From NCBI GenBank assembly GCA_000320545.1, contig ADNK01000698.1, positions 1 through 64,000 of the forward strand: a stretch of 64,000 nucleotides of DNA, in the 5' to 3' direction. The position numbers and the translations under genes were made by a program. The stretch is from Bigelowiella natans CCMP2755 (lineage: Eukaryota; Cercozoa; Chlorarachniophyceae). The notes below the pieces were generated by a model. The model saw only the letters and a program-made list of their open reading frames with translations. It searched no databases and was not told the DNA's origin. Below are positions 10,864-25,300 of the stretch, piece after piece (position 1 is the stretch's first letter; the number at the start of each line of letters is the position of its first letter).

Positions 10864-12520
10864 TCGTTGAAATTGATTGCTGTGTTGGGGCGTGGAAAGG
10901 ATTGAAAATAAAAGCGGACCTGTTTGTGCATTGATGGTGATGTGGAATGAACGCGTCTTCGTTTGTTTGTGCTAGCGTTTGTTTCTGCCTCAATCGATGT
11001 GTGCACGTGTGTGACGTTCACGCAAAAAGTGCGCACGCGCACTGAACCGAGTGCGCTTCTTGCCAACAATGCTGGAAAGGGCGGAGAGCACTTCTAGACT
11101 TGTGCATTTACTGTTGCAATCTTTTGTCAAATCGATGGCACCTGCTAGCCTGCTAGCCTGGTTCAGTGACGTCTGCACAGTTGTGTGAGACACGATGGAA
11201 AAAGGTGAGCGGGGAGGACAGGGAAGTTGTTGGAACAAAATCGTGCGATCAGAGACGGTGGCAACGCAAGTCTGGCTAGCTGGGTGCCTGGAGAACGGCG
11301 CAGCTGGCTGCTGGCCAGTTGTCAACACCCGAATTGTCCAGTGCTAGAGTGGTGTCGGACGTGCCAGGAGAACGGACGTGTGACAGCTTGCCAGCTCACC
11401 TCGTGATGAAACTCTCGTCTGGGTGGCTGGTCATCCACCTGGCAATGTGATGACGCAAGCTGCCAGACTGGAAAGTTCGTGTTTTCGTTGTGCGTCATGC
11501 GGCCAGGTTCAGCAGCTCCAGAGCTAGCTAGCTAGCTAGCTGGCAATTTGGCTAGCTGGGTGGCCAGCGCCAGTTGGACGCAACAGTTCAGACAATGCGT
11601 GTCGTTTCTCTGATGCGCACGCCAGCGTGGTGGCACGGTGCAATGGAACCATTCTGCATTGTTGGTTTCGTCTCTGGATCCATCCACGATGACTGTTGTT
11701 GCGCCTGGAACAAGCTGGCAAGCTAGCAAGCTAGCAAGGTCCAGCAGGTCTGGCTACCTGACCAGCTGGAGGTGCGCTGACAACGCGACCAGAACGCTGC
11801 AACGCTGGAACGCAGCCAGCTGACGCGTGCTGGTCTGGTCAATTGCCAGCTGGCCAGCCTAGCAGCCTCCACAACAAGACAAGTCTGCAACTCTGGAACT
11901 GCGCAAACTAGCAAACCAGACGAAGGACGGCTGCGCGCAACGTGATTCCTAGCTAGCTAGCTCCAGCTGGCTGAGCTGGTGGCTGCCAGAGCTAGCTAGC
12001 CAGCTAGGCACACACAAACATTGCTAGATTGGCACGTCTGTGGCTCTGTGGCTGCATCTGCACCATTCTTAGCATTTCTGCATGCCAGCACATTTGTTCG
12101 TCCAGTCCGCTAGTCCGTGAAGGCAGGTCATCATGCTGAACACACATGCCAGCATGCAACAACACTGATGTCTTCAGTTGTGCAAAGGAAATGTTCCGAC
12201 ATTTGCTCATCAACACAAAACGTGTCGTGCATTCACAAAATCGTTGATTGTCATTCTTCCTCCTCATCACTGCTGCTGCTGCCGTCATCGTTGCTTTTGT
12301 TCTTTGAATCATCCTTGAGATGCATTGTTTCATGCAATGGAATGATTCTCCAGAGCTTCGAGTCGCCTTCAAGAAGCACCTAATGTCAAGCATGTCGATC
12401 ATGCTTAGTGATCGCGCGAGGCAATCATTTGAACTGCAATGAAATGCAAAAGCAGAACAGAGAGCATTGTGTGTTGGGGAAAACTGAAGTCGAAACTAAT
12501 TCCTTTCAGTGTTCTAACTC
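10864..12520. repeat. Convergent spacer 1: palindrome-rich CTAG/CCAGCTGG DNA
   Basis: Tail-to-tail spacer between the CCCH gene and the IP3-receptor-like gene. From about 11130 to 12010 it is dense in GCTAGC, CTAGCTAG, CCAGCTGG and GGCTAGCTGG words, for example GAGCTAG followed by repeated CTAG at 11521-11540 and again at 11949-11962 and 11992-12004. The composition resembles neither neighbouring gene. From 12010 to 12520 the DNA is TGC-rich with CATGCCAGC words. No gene is supported: open frames at 11532-11914 and 12004-12402 exist only because the words lack stops in some frames. Confidence 0.8.
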
Positions 12521-15500
12521 CTATTGAAGAAGCGACAGTGCTACCTTTGCGACGAAAAGTTCGACATTGCTAAGAGTCTCTGGCGAGTAATTGGCTTTGG
12601 CCAAGATGTGGTACTTGAGGTACACGTACGCCCAGATGCTGTGCTCTACGGTGATGTGGTGGATGAAGCCTTTGTGGTTACGGGACTGATCGAAAGCGTG
12701 ATGCCCCTTGCGGCAGATGACACACTTTGTTGTTACTTCCTCAAGCACCTGAGATTAGCCAAAAACCGTTTTTTAAAAAACAATGTAGTGGTGGAAGCTG
12801 CATAGTAACTCAGTTTCAACAGCAGCTACATGCGTGCACGTGAAAATGATACGCCCTTTTGAGTTTGGTTGGGTGTAAAATCAAATACCCCACCAAGATG
12901 GTGGGGGAAAAATAATGAAACATCTCCAACTACAGATGTTACGTCAACCCGAAGAGAAAATACCTGATCTCTCGTTTCGCGCATCTCCGCGAATGTATCG
13001 ATTATGATACCGGTGATAATAGACACCAAGATGGTGTTGATGGTAAGGAAGTAAATGAGATTGAACAACGGCGTGATGACGGGCACAGGGTCTCGAGTGA
13101 AGACAGGGGTGTTCCGGAAGCCAAGATCCACAGCTCTCTGAACGCATCCCCACAACGTGTCGCACATGAAGACAAGATCATCGTCGACATTGTATACGAT
13201 CTGGTCGCTGTTGATGAAAAGCAAGAGGCCACAATCAGGTGCCGAGGAGGATGCGAATGCTGAAAAACTAAAAAACGATTCCCTGACCTGAAAAACACGA
13301 AGATGATGACAGCGAAGCCATAGACAAAGATGAGACCCATGAACACTGTCGCTAACAGCCTCAGATAGTGTCGATTCGTGACGAGCAAGATGTCCTTCAG
13401 GTGCGAGGAATAGGTGATGATATCAACGAGGTGAAAGGCATTCCACATGGGCGTGTGTACAGCAGCAAGAATCGCAAAGATTCCGTAGACGACGTAATAT
13501 TTTATCATAGAGAGCCCCAGGGCGCGACGTGTAAGCGTGGTATAACGCCTGAGCTTTTGCACGAAGCTCTCATTATTCTGCCGCAGCCGCATCTTGTCAA
13601 GTGCAAAACCTGTGTGATGAAACCCATGATCGTCATCATCACCGACCTCATCATTTTATCATTTACCAACGGGAATTGCAGTAGCCTTTCCGTTGCCGAC
13701 ATTCGTTGTCGGAGGCTCCTCGTAATAGTTCGCAAGGCCATTCGAGAGACCCCAAGACACCACCTGGAACACCACCGATGTTGAACATTTTCATGCCACA
13801 CGGACGAAAGCGAGCGCATCCATGACAGCGTGAAGGAAGGAATGAGAAGACATCAACGGCTATGATGGTGACTACCATGAGCGTAGCAAATCCAAGATGA
13901 AAGAACGAGAGAAGACGAAAGACTAAGGAGTACGGATAGCAGCCTTTCTTCTCCTCATCGGAGCCTATCAGCTGAATGCCGTCGAAACCCAGCCGACAGG
14001 TTGCCGTGCCTGTACAACAAACAGTATCACAAATAGGGGGGGAGGTGGGAGAGTGAGTAGGGAGTAGAAAATCTTTTTAGATTTAGCTACTTTCTAACAA
14101 CAGGCGGCTCAGTGCTGCACCCCCTCTTTCCTTTGTAACGAAGTTCGCAAGATAACACATCAAACACAACCGACCGAGGATGCGGAACTCGAAGAATTCG
14201 TCTTGGACGGTATCTGTTGTCCCCCAGCTTATCAGCAGCCCATTGATGATAAGCACCACGCAATACGTGATGATCCATAACTCGTCAAAGTGACCTCGGA
14301 GAAAATGAGTCATTTGAACCACCTGCACAAACAACAGCACCAAGAAGTTAGCAAAGGTCTATGTTTTTATCAAGATGAGTTTCATCTGATCTCTTACCAT
14401 ATTACAGGTGCAGAATAACACTTGCTCTCAACTCTGCCCTCTCCCCTTCCCTCTCCCATTTCATGACATCAAGTGCTTGTAGCAACTTACGTTCTTCTCG
14501 TGCTCCTCGAAACCAAAATTTCGAAGAAAGTTTGGCATCCGCACGTTGTGAAACTCGGAAATTTTCCACAATTGCGCCGATTTTTGCATGAGGTCGATGA
14601 TGCGTTTGTCGTGGCGCTTCTCTCCGATTCTGACGCAGGAATCGCGGATCTGGCGTTTCATTTCGACGGCACTACCAGTCTCACCCAACGTAAAGAACCA
14701 AGGCTTTAAGAAGAAAACACGCTCGTTGCGCTCATGATGCCCGTTGTTGAGTTTCACCTCGCATTGCATTAGCATTTGTTCGAGATAATACCTTGAAAAT
14801 AAAAAAAGAGGGAAGGGGAGAGATTGCGGAGACTCATTAATATCGACGAGACCAGAACAATGTCGATGACTACCTAAAAAAATGATGTAAGGCACATGGT
14901 GTAGATCGACAACACCCACGCAAAACACAGCATCTTCCTAACCATCCACACTCCCGACGGGAGAAACGACAAAATAAAGGAGGAGGAGGAGGAGGAGGGG
15001 GAAGAGGAGGAAAAACTCGAAAACCGAACATATATCTGCCAATATGCGCTCATCGCTTCACTCACTGCGGCTCGATCTTCGGGTTATACTTCCATTCCGA
15101 GACTTTCTGCTTCCAACGGGACAGGTAGGTCGACACGTTCTTCACCTTCGACTTGTCTGAGGCCTCCACCACCGTGGTCAGGTAGGCGAAGTGCTCGAGG
15201 ATGAGATCTAGGTGCTTCGATTGCGTGAGCGACTTGATATCCGCACTGTCTTTCTCCAACAGCGCTTGCTTTTGGCACTCACTGTGGAAGGAGAGGAGAT
15301 TGTAAACCGTGCGAATGGGCGTGAGGCGACTCCCTGGCCGAGATCTTGCAGCGGCCTCTCGCTGCGCGGAGATGCTGTCTTTGTTCAACAGTGATGCTTG
15401 GAACGCAATCGTTTTCGCGTTTTGGCCGTCTATAACAGATCGCAGCAGACGCATGATATGGAGCTCGAGGTCATGCAGCTGATATCTCAACTCTTCTTTC

Positions 15501-16781
15501 TCCTTTCTTTTCATCTCCAAGAGTTTCTTCTTTTTCTTCTGCCTTCGCCTATTATCGGCTCGGCTTGGCGCGCGTGTTCGACGCGGCGTGTTTGACGTTC
15601 CCATCCTACCGGGAGGGGTAGATCCATCGCGTCCTCCTCTATATCCCCCGCCATACCCATTATGTGGCGAGCTTTTCATCTCGTACATTTCGATTCCTTT
15701 GCGAGTGGGCGTCTGGGGTGTCATCGTCGGCTTTGAGACTTCAAGTCTAAGGTCTTTACTGTACATATCGTCCTTAGCAGTCACCGCTGGTGTGGCACCC
15801 ACAGCTGTGCTCACTATCTCAAAATCGGCGGTGCCAGTTGTGGGGGCGGTCTCAATCGTCGCATCGCTTCTTGGAGGATACCTTTGTATTTGTTAATGCT
15901 CTCATGAAGGCAGTGATATGCGTTGAATGTCGAAGAATGTGTGATATGTCATTTGATTCGTGTTTGTTTGCATGTGCATGTGCAGGTATTCACACGTGCC
16001 TGCAAAAAATCACGCTAGCGTGCCTACATGTGCACAGCAGATGGATTTGTACCGACACTATCGAATGCAAAAATGTAGTCCAGGAAGACCATCCCACATA
16101 GCCCGCCCCCCCGCCCACATGATATAAACTTTTTCAACAACAATTCAAGTATGCACGCTGCTTTACTTATTTTTCAGCATATTCCCGTCGTCCTCCATGC
16201 CTTCATCGTCGTCGTCATCGCCATCGTCGTTGTCACTGTTGTCTTTCGCACTACACTTGTGGCAGTGATCCCCATCTCCCGTCTTCATCTTCTTCTTCAT
16301 GGAAGTTTCAGGGAAACCAATCTTCAAGTACTTCATCAGACACATCCTCAGCATCTCATAGCAAGCGTCAAGAAGGTGCGGCTGAGTGCCAATTAAGTTT
16401 TGATTCGAAGTGTTTGGCCCGTAGCAGACTTCACTGAGAACCTTTTGATGTGTTGCATGTGTTGCATGATCCAAACAATTCATACACGTGCACGTGTACA
16501 CATTGCATTCCCCAAGCACCCCTTACCCCCCTCCTCTTTTACAAAAAATGGAAGGAGCGCATCAGCAGTAAATTTATAATCACGTCTGTCTGCGACGGGC
16601 TTTGGATTGAAATAAATGAACATATTTTCCTCCGGTGAAACAATGCTGTGACCCACCCTAAGAGCGTTCCGCATGAGCTGGAGCGATGTTGATTGGAGTG
16701 TTGCAGTGGTCTCTGAGTTGATTACTGTGTCAACAAGCTCTCCGTGTGTCACGGCAATAAACCAGGTGACCTAAATATATG

Positions 16782-16816
<35 letters not shown>

Positions 16817-16921
16817 AATAGAATTTAATATCATCAACACTTGTCCGCGCTACTCGTGCTTTCATGATTAGGAGAACAAATGGTACTGTAGGTATTATAA
16901 GCCTCCTCCTATTTACTACTA

Positions 16922-16964
<43 letters not shown>

Positions 16965-18631
16965 TACCTCAGACACCAAGTTGTGGTCTCGGTCGCCTTC
17001 CTGATCGCGGAGATAGTCAGCTGCATCGCCGCCATTCCCTCCCATACAGAGCCTGTACATAAATCCTAGAGCAAGTTCTAGCATATGCACCTCGTCGGGG
17101 TCGTGCTAATGAATGGACGAATGAGGAGAAGGGGGGTGGGAAGAGGATCATGTGACGTTTAGCCCATTTTGCTTTGGTTTACATCATTTCCGCAATCTTT
17201 ATCATCAGTTTTCTTCATCATCATCTGTGTCGATTCGATGGATTTACTTTCTAACGTCCCCTCCTCGCACGTAGTGTGACACATCTACTTACCTGAAGAT
17301 TCATGGTTGTGCTTTGATCTTTGTGCACGCGAATATTTCTCGAGAAATCCTGAAGGATGTCTTTTAGCACAGCAAGAACGCGATGGTCTTCATCGCTCTG
17401 CATAAGGCTCAGAAATTCCATTTGAATCAATGCATCGCCCGTGTTTAGCAGACAATTAGCCATGCGTAGGCCTAGCGATGTCATCGTCCCTAGTTATAGT
17501 AGTGAGCCAAAATTTTAGTTTAGGTTGCAGCATCATGCAGAGCGCCGTGAGGTCACATTCATTGCCATCATCATGATTCTCGATGGTATTACCACATTAT
17601 TTCAGTGGTTATCATCATCATCATCATCATCATCATCACCCTTCCTAGTCTTCCTCCCATGAAGATCGAAGGAATCCATTATCATGGTCAGAGACAGCTT
17701 CGCAAACTTAAACTCCGTGGCCATTAGCGTCATCATCACCACGTTGTGGGTATCTGCAATCGGCGATCTGTGCTTGCTGAAGACCTGTTTTTGATAAGCG
17801 AGTACCATGATTTGAGGCTGCTACATGTGTGTGAAACTTCCTAATCGAAGGAAGGGAAATACACATTATGGATACCTTCGATAAAGGCCGTGAGCGATTG
17901 TGTCGCATGAATCTAAGAAAGAATAACGTCAATATTATCGCCTTAAGAGTATGAATTTTGGAGAGCGATAACTTTCAATACTTACAACCACAAACGCGCG
18001 CAACCACGCACACACAGGCGCGCGCGCGCGCACGCCACGCCTGCACCCACACAACGATACAAAGGCACAAGCCACTTAGCTAACAACTCAACTGCTCAAG
18101 CATTCTAATGATCGCCTGGTAAAGAATGAGCGAGACCCCCTCCCTCTGCGTCTTGATGAGGGAGTATATGCTATCGAACATAATCGTCATCTCATAGTAG
18201 TCATCGTCTTCACGTTGCTGCTGCTGCTGATGTGTCATCAATTTTCCCCCATGTCGCATCATCGCTAACGCTAGAGAGCTGGACGTGACTCTCGGCATAC
18301 GGTTCGCGTCTTCATCGAGTTTGATCGCTGTTGCACTCGCCCTCCCAGCAATTGGTGACATGACTACGAAGGAATGGGAGGGGGAGGAGGTTTTGACTAT
18401 TAACGGTTCTAAAAGGGAATCTGCAATTCTTTATATGCCAAATGGCTGTTTAATGCATCCTCCTCCCTCAAAAACATCCTAGAAAAAAAGCCCCGAGAGA
18501 TATACAATAATTCTAATTTGGGTAATGATCAAACCTGAGCTAGTCTGAAGGGCAAAGCTCGGGGCGTGTAGGCCATTGTCAACGGCATTGTTATTATTGA
18601 ATGCCTACAAGGTGAGTTGACAGAGATAGAG

Positions 18632-18676
<45 letters not shown>

Positions 18677-19268
18677 TGAGTAGGATAATGGAGAATAGGT
18701 TTGAATGAACTAAATGTTTTTCAAACCTCAAATCCAAAACACACCATGCGAAGCATACTAACAACTCGACTCATGTCTTAGGGGCTTATGAGTGTTATGT
18801 TTTTCTATATTGAGTGCTATTTCGTGCTCACTACGCTTCTTGTTATAAAAAAGCCTACCTCCTGTATTCGGATTTGCTGTTCGATGAAGCATCTGTTATG
18901 AAGCGAAGAAACAACATGGCGCTGTGTTTCCTCAACACTCTTTTCAATCAGGCAAAGCAGCGGTCGTATGTGCGACAAATGGCACTTATTGCAGTACAGC
19001 TTTCCTTTTACCTACCAAAAACAAAACACAATTTCAGCAAATTGCAAAGATATACAATAATAACTACAACTTCCAATTAAAGAGATAAAGACCACATGGC
19101 ACCCACCTCAACAAGCCTGCCTTTGCAGTACCCCTTTGCTTTATCTCCCCCCTTTTTATGCAATGGAGGTCGTGCGGATGTGACTTTTTGTTCACGGGAT
19201 ACTAGCTCTCCGTTGCGAATCGTCTGAGACCTTTGGGCTCGTGGCTGCAAGTAGGACGTGAATAAGCA

Positions 19269-19357
<89 letters not shown>

Positions 19358-20448
19358 TTCATCTTTCAAGTAGCAAATTACATCATCATGCTTGAGGAGG
19401 TACTTTTTAATACTCTTGAAGTACATATCGTCGTATGGATATAATCAGCCATTCGACGTGTCCACGTATTCATTATTGAGAATCTAATCTAAATCGCCTC
19501 ACCCTCCCAGCAATAGTGACTGACTGCTCCGAGATAGAATTACCATCCGTAAGCAGTTGGTAGTTCTATTGAGAGGGGGGAAGGAGGGGGGAGAGCGAGG
19601 TTAGCATAAGTAGTGACGACAGAAACAATTCTTTCAAAGGAGTGTTCGCACACAAACACGACCATACAAACAAATCACAAACGTATGCAACATATATATG
19701 AAACACAATTAGTTTGAGATTCGTCCATTCATAAGCAAAACGACTTTGCAGTCGAGTAAATCATAAGCATCGACCTCATTTTGCCCGATCAACTCCTTAT
19801 ATCTTCCCCCTCCACCTGCCCCTGCGACCATCGCGCTTCTATTGTTGTTCCTCCCACGCAAGCAGCAGCTACAGTTAGCTTTGGTTACAATCGTCCAAAT
19901 AACTTTGATGACCACGTAAAAGGGTCCCCATATGAGCGTCGTCAGCCCGACGAATAGAATACATCCGAGTTCCCAGGGGAAGAGAAGCGAGTTTAGCACC
20001 CTAACGTGATCATGGCGATGATGGTGGTGTTGGTGACGATTATGAGGATGATGAAGATATGATGTTTGTATGCTGGTGGTTTGCATTTAAAAAAGCAAGA
20101 CTTGTCGAAAAGGCAAGGAAATCTTCGAAGTTATTTTGGAACGGTGACCAAATTCAATATATCTTCCTCGCGTCGTCAGATACTTTGAATCAAGTCTCAT
20201 TCCTCATAAAATGGGGACAATCAATAAGTACCATCCGCGGCCTTCCTCTCCGATCCAATAGCCGCCGATGAATCTTGCGCCCCGTTTCACGCCGATGAAA
20301 AAGCAGCCGCAAATTACCAGCGCAAGAAGGCCAAGAAAGAAGAACAGCGAGATAATAATCAACGTCATCGTTGCGATTATCGCCTTATTCGTAGCAAAAC
20401 ATGACGATTCAGAGGAGAAAACATCATTTGCAGAAAAACCCGAGTTGC

Positions 20449-20481
<33 letters not shown>

Positions 20482-21239
20482 TACACACAAACACACACAC
20501 AGGAGCAGCAGCGTTGCTCGGAAGTGTTGCAGACAAATTGATAGTTATCATACCTTAAATACTGCGCCAAAAAATCCCAAGATTCGCCACTCACTCTCAC
20601 GCTCAAAGAGGTGTTGCGTAGTCTTCTGCTTATTCATCTGGCTTAGTTGCTGAGACTTCGATTGACAAGTCTTGCCCTTCCGCCCGGTACCCCCTTTTCT
20701 AGCCGTATTCATGTCTTTCCGTGGCTTCTCGGTGTTGCAACAGCAGCTGCACATACGCCTCCACCAAGGCATGGAGGACGACTCTTTTCAGTAGCATATT
20801 AGTTTGGCAGAGTAAATGCCAAAGGTGGAATCAGGAGAATACGATATGTAGATCATGGAACGATGTGACAATGTGTCTAACTACAAAGATCATTTAGATG
20901 TCCTCATATATGCGTAATCATCTCTAGCATCATCACCTTGTGGTGCTTTATCATCACCCTTCATCTCCATTGTCCCAGAGCCAGGCCATGCAATGTGACT
21001 GAGAATATCTTGCACGCTTCCCAAGATGTCCTCGGGAGGATATCTTTGCTGCTGGTTTGCCGCAGTCAACTGATCGGTCCCTGGAGCAATAAAAGGAATA
21101 GAGGAAGTAGAGAAAGGGGGGAGGAGCGAGACATCGATGAAAACAAGAGATGATTATAAACGTATCAGGAAAATCAAAGTTGCATCGAGTCTATTCCCTG
21201 CTCGTGCTTCATCATATACGGTCACATTCGAAGTTGCTG

Positions 21240-21278
<39 letters not shown>

Positions 21279-22356
21279 AAGGCAGGCTACTCGCCCCCAA
21301 CTCAACAGCATAGGCATTCCATCCATTCCTTCGCTGCAAACACCTTCTGCCTGCTCGACCACTCTTTTCAGATCGCTGTGGAGATCTTCCGCTATCTTCA
21401 AAATCCCCTGCTTCTGCACATTGGCTTCGAAATCACTCACGCACGTAAGGGCAGCGGCAAGGCTTTGACTCGGCGCGTCGGTGGCAACACCGTCGTTTCC
21501 ACGGACGTTTCCAACTCCTCGTCCAGCATGATTACTCCTAGTGCTCACGCCCGCATTAACTATTTCGTTGCGTTTGATGCGTTTGTTCTTCTCAACCCTT
21601 CTTCTGTGGAGAATTCTCCTCTTCTCTTCTTTCTTTAAGAGCTTAGAAATCTTGCTCTTCGTCCGCTGCGAGACGCTTTTCTGCGAGGTGTTGAAGAACA
21701 TGTCTTCGAGAAGCCGGAGGAGCCCTTTCTTCACCCAAATCACGAGACGCTTTGTGTCTTTATACTCTTGATGACTGTGTAGATGTTTAAGTCGATGCTC
21801 ATCCGCGCCTTTGCCCTCCATCTCCTCTGCCTTACCGCCACTGCTAACACGATTGTAAGGGTAGGTGGGGAGACGCGATGAGTTGAGAACAGCTAGAATT
21901 CTCTCCGCAGAAAATCTTTTCTGAGCTTTCATCTCCGCCCGTGGGTATTTACCTTGGTGAAAAATGGTCAGTCATATTTAAAATGGAAAATGTATAAGAT
22001 GCGGAAGTGAGTGCAAATATTATTAGTATTATTGCATGCAGCCAAGCAAGATTAAGGAGTAGCACAAGGAGTCGGTCGATAATTAAGTGGTCTGTTAGTA
22101 CGAGGGACTATGTGTACGCAACAATAACAACAACAACAACACACCCTCCCCAGTAACGGCGAGAAGCTTTAGAAACTGGAAGGCCTCGGTGTTGAACGCT
22201 CGCTGTTTTCGGGACAAATTGAAGACTACTGGCTTCTCAGTATAAAAACCGTATTCGCCAACAAGTGAAAGATTCTCGATCATATGTTGGCTGACATCTG
22301 CAAATCCCACCTTCCGTTTCCAAATCAGATACGACCGAATCGCCCCTAGTGTGACC

Positions 22357-22394
<38 letters not shown>

Positions 22395-25300
22395 TAATAT
22401 TCGCGTGCGCAGGATGCTGAGTGCATATAACGCTTGAATTCGATGTTAGCAAGTGCTCTACCGCCGGGCTGATAGGGCGCCATTGCGACGTCGACTTTGG
22501 ACACCCATAGCTCTTCCGACTGCTCCGTCTTATTCCGAAGCTTGTCCTTTGCGCTGAAGGCGTGCGTAATCTGACTCCACGCCTCTGCCCATTCTAATCG
22601 TTTCGACCCGTCGCTGTTGAGGATTGTGTTCGCCCCCCCCTCGCTGAAAGCCATGAAGAGGGTAATAAGAGAGCGTGAAAGATCACGACGACAAACGATG
22701 ATTAAAACTTATGAGGATATTAGCTAAGCATAAACGCCACACATATGCGCCTCTATTTGTCTAGAATGTCGCGTGCGTCGATCATGCAGTTTGTGGGCAA
22801 CCTGTCGCCTGTTCCAAGCCCTTGGAGAACCCATCTTCGGCGTGTATCCTTGAGACCGACATTGTACAGCCTCGCAAATATTTCAACTACCTCCTCGTAA
22901 TGCCCCTCGTACCACATGCGAAACTCATGCTGGCAGCGCTTCACGCGGGCCAAGATTGAGTAGCAGCGAGCACGGCATCGATGGACGTCGTAATCGCTGA
23001 TTCCCACGCTCGAGGGCGTGTTCTTTGGGGGGTTATATGAAAAGGGAGGGGGGTGGGCAGCAAAATCCCATCGTCAATATCAGTTGTCTTTTCATATTTT
23101 CCCCCTATCTCTGAGGTGATGATAGCAATGGGAGCAATTACGCTATAAATCGCAGTAGAGGTGGTAGTAGTAGTATAGCGTACCAGTGCCTTCTCCAGAT
23201 TCATCCTCCATGGCCCCCAGCTTCTTTCGAACAGTTTCAGCTGTGCTGAAGCTATTGTAGATGATGATCCATATTCCTCCCCTCCCCCCCCCCGCTCCCG
23301 TGACTTCAGAGTGTTCAATTCAAGGGGTGCAGGACGCCTTTTAGGCCTATCCCCGCTGGGGGTACTTGCAACTCCTGTAGATTGAGAGAGTTTCTTACTC
23401 TGCGGGGGTGTGCCTAATATTCCTACTGGTGTGAGGAGAGTAAATAAGTTTACTAACTTCCAAAACATGAGAAATCATGTATTGCTTCCTGAATGGATAT
23501 GGACTCGGTCGGAAATATGTATTTGGATGTATCTTAATGTTGCGGGATTGCAGTGGGGGGGCGATGGCGTCAGTCTGTTCACCTGCATTCTGCTTTAAGT
23601 CATCGTCGTCGTCATCGTCGTTGTACGCAAGCCTTCTGTTGTTGCCCTTCCTCGACTTTCGCTCGCCTCGCACATTGTAGCGACCGTTCTTCACGCCCCC
23701 CCCCCCGTAGCGGACAAGGGGGGAGTAACCGGTGGTAAAACGCTTCACACGCGTTCGGATTCGTGACGTTAGGCCAGTAGACCTCGATAAAAAACGCGAG
23801 TTATTACGCTGTACATTGCATCTGTTCCTCGCTACGTTACCGGCACCATTAAAGATCATCAGATATATTTTCATGGTTTTGTCTAGTTAAGTCTATCTTA
23901 GTGCCAAGTAAACCAAAAGTGTTTGGTGGACTCTGATGCTTCATTCGTCATTACCATCTCACAAGCGGATGTGGCTCAGAGGACCCAGAGGCTAGTACTA
24001 AGCAGCGGAAAGGAAAGGAATGTGGATTATCATTGCAAGCACATACAGAAGGTGGGGAAACGAGGGAAGATGAACATTGAGTATTGAGCATTTAGCTTGA
24101 CATTGTTGCGAAAGCTTCAACGTTCGAGCTAGGAAAACCACCTGGGGGTGTTTGTGGCTGTGGCGATTCGTCACTGTTAGTCTTCTTCTCATTATTATTT
24201 TTCTTCTTATTTTGGTTCTTTGTGCTGTGTCGATGCGTCTGCGACGAGGGAATATGATCTTTATCTATCCCTATCAGAAGAAGAGAAGGACGGGGGAGGT
24301 GGACGACGAGAGAGGGAGAAGGATAAATATAACGAAAAGGCAAAAAGGATGAGGGACAAAGTGCTGAACTTGTATATAATTCTGCTCTCTTCTTGTGTCC
24401 CCCACTTCCCTCCCCCCCCCCCCCCCTCTCTCCACCACATCTCAATTCCATCTTTATTGCACCAAGTGAGCTTGCCGCGGTGTTAAGCTGGGCCATCGCT
24501 GTCCCTTGACTGAGCGACGTTGATGCTGCCAACCGAGCGGCAGCTTTCTTCTTCACGTCGTTGCGTTGTAATTCAAAACGCGTTATTTCCGAGACGAATT
24601 CCATGATCATGTCGCGCGAGCGGGCGGACGGGTTAAATGAGAAGACGCTCGCATCATCGGCACCGCCCTCTCTCCCTTCAGGGGACGACGAGGGGGCAGG
24701 GCGATGAAAATACGCCTCCAAAGGCTTCATCAAGGAGTAGCTGTGTGGAGGGGAGGCACGGAGGGGCAGGCGATGAATATCGTGACATCCAATGCCGATG
24801 CGTGAAAAGCAAAACGAGAAGAGCAACCACGTTCATGTACACGTTAGTATGAGCTCTATCAGGCATAAAATAGCTTACGGATGGATGGAGGAGAGAGATA
24901 GGGTGGGATTCGCCGTCGCAGTCGTCTTAGGAAGAGGTGCGGAGAGGTGTTTGAACATTGGAGGGGTAGGAGCTGATGTGTTATCTGTGAACCATACAGA
25001 TGCGGACGCGGGGCGGGTAGCATCCTCGCCCTCCCTAACTACACCTGGCAAAGACAGCAGTAGCAAACATGGGTGCTTTGGGATACTATTGCTCACGCAA
25101 CATCCATATATGCATTGATACAAGTATTGATTTAACATTAGCACCTGGCGTAATATCCCAGGTAGAAGGCTTGTCCTTTCTATCATCATCGTCGTCGGTA
25201 CTTTTGCGGGTACTACCAACGTCGATGCTTTTAGCTTCTTTCTCTACGTATTTTTTATCACCATTCTCGTCAACACCATCCTCCTCGTTTCCCCCTGCAA

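Noticed and set aside
11521-12010. CTAGCTAG runs considered as a CRISPR-like or satellite array
   Set aside because: No fixed repeat length, spacer structure or unit; it is a palindrome-word-rich spacer.
18814-19080. 88-codon open frame on the plus strand
   Set aside because: The minus strand here is an IP3R-like exon (about 18858-19012) with proper splice sites and matching phases on both sides; the plus frame is its shadow.
24405-24425. Homopolymer C/G runs as programmed frameshift sites
   Set aside because: They lie in introns or are pyrimidine tracts before acceptors; lengths are also unreliable.
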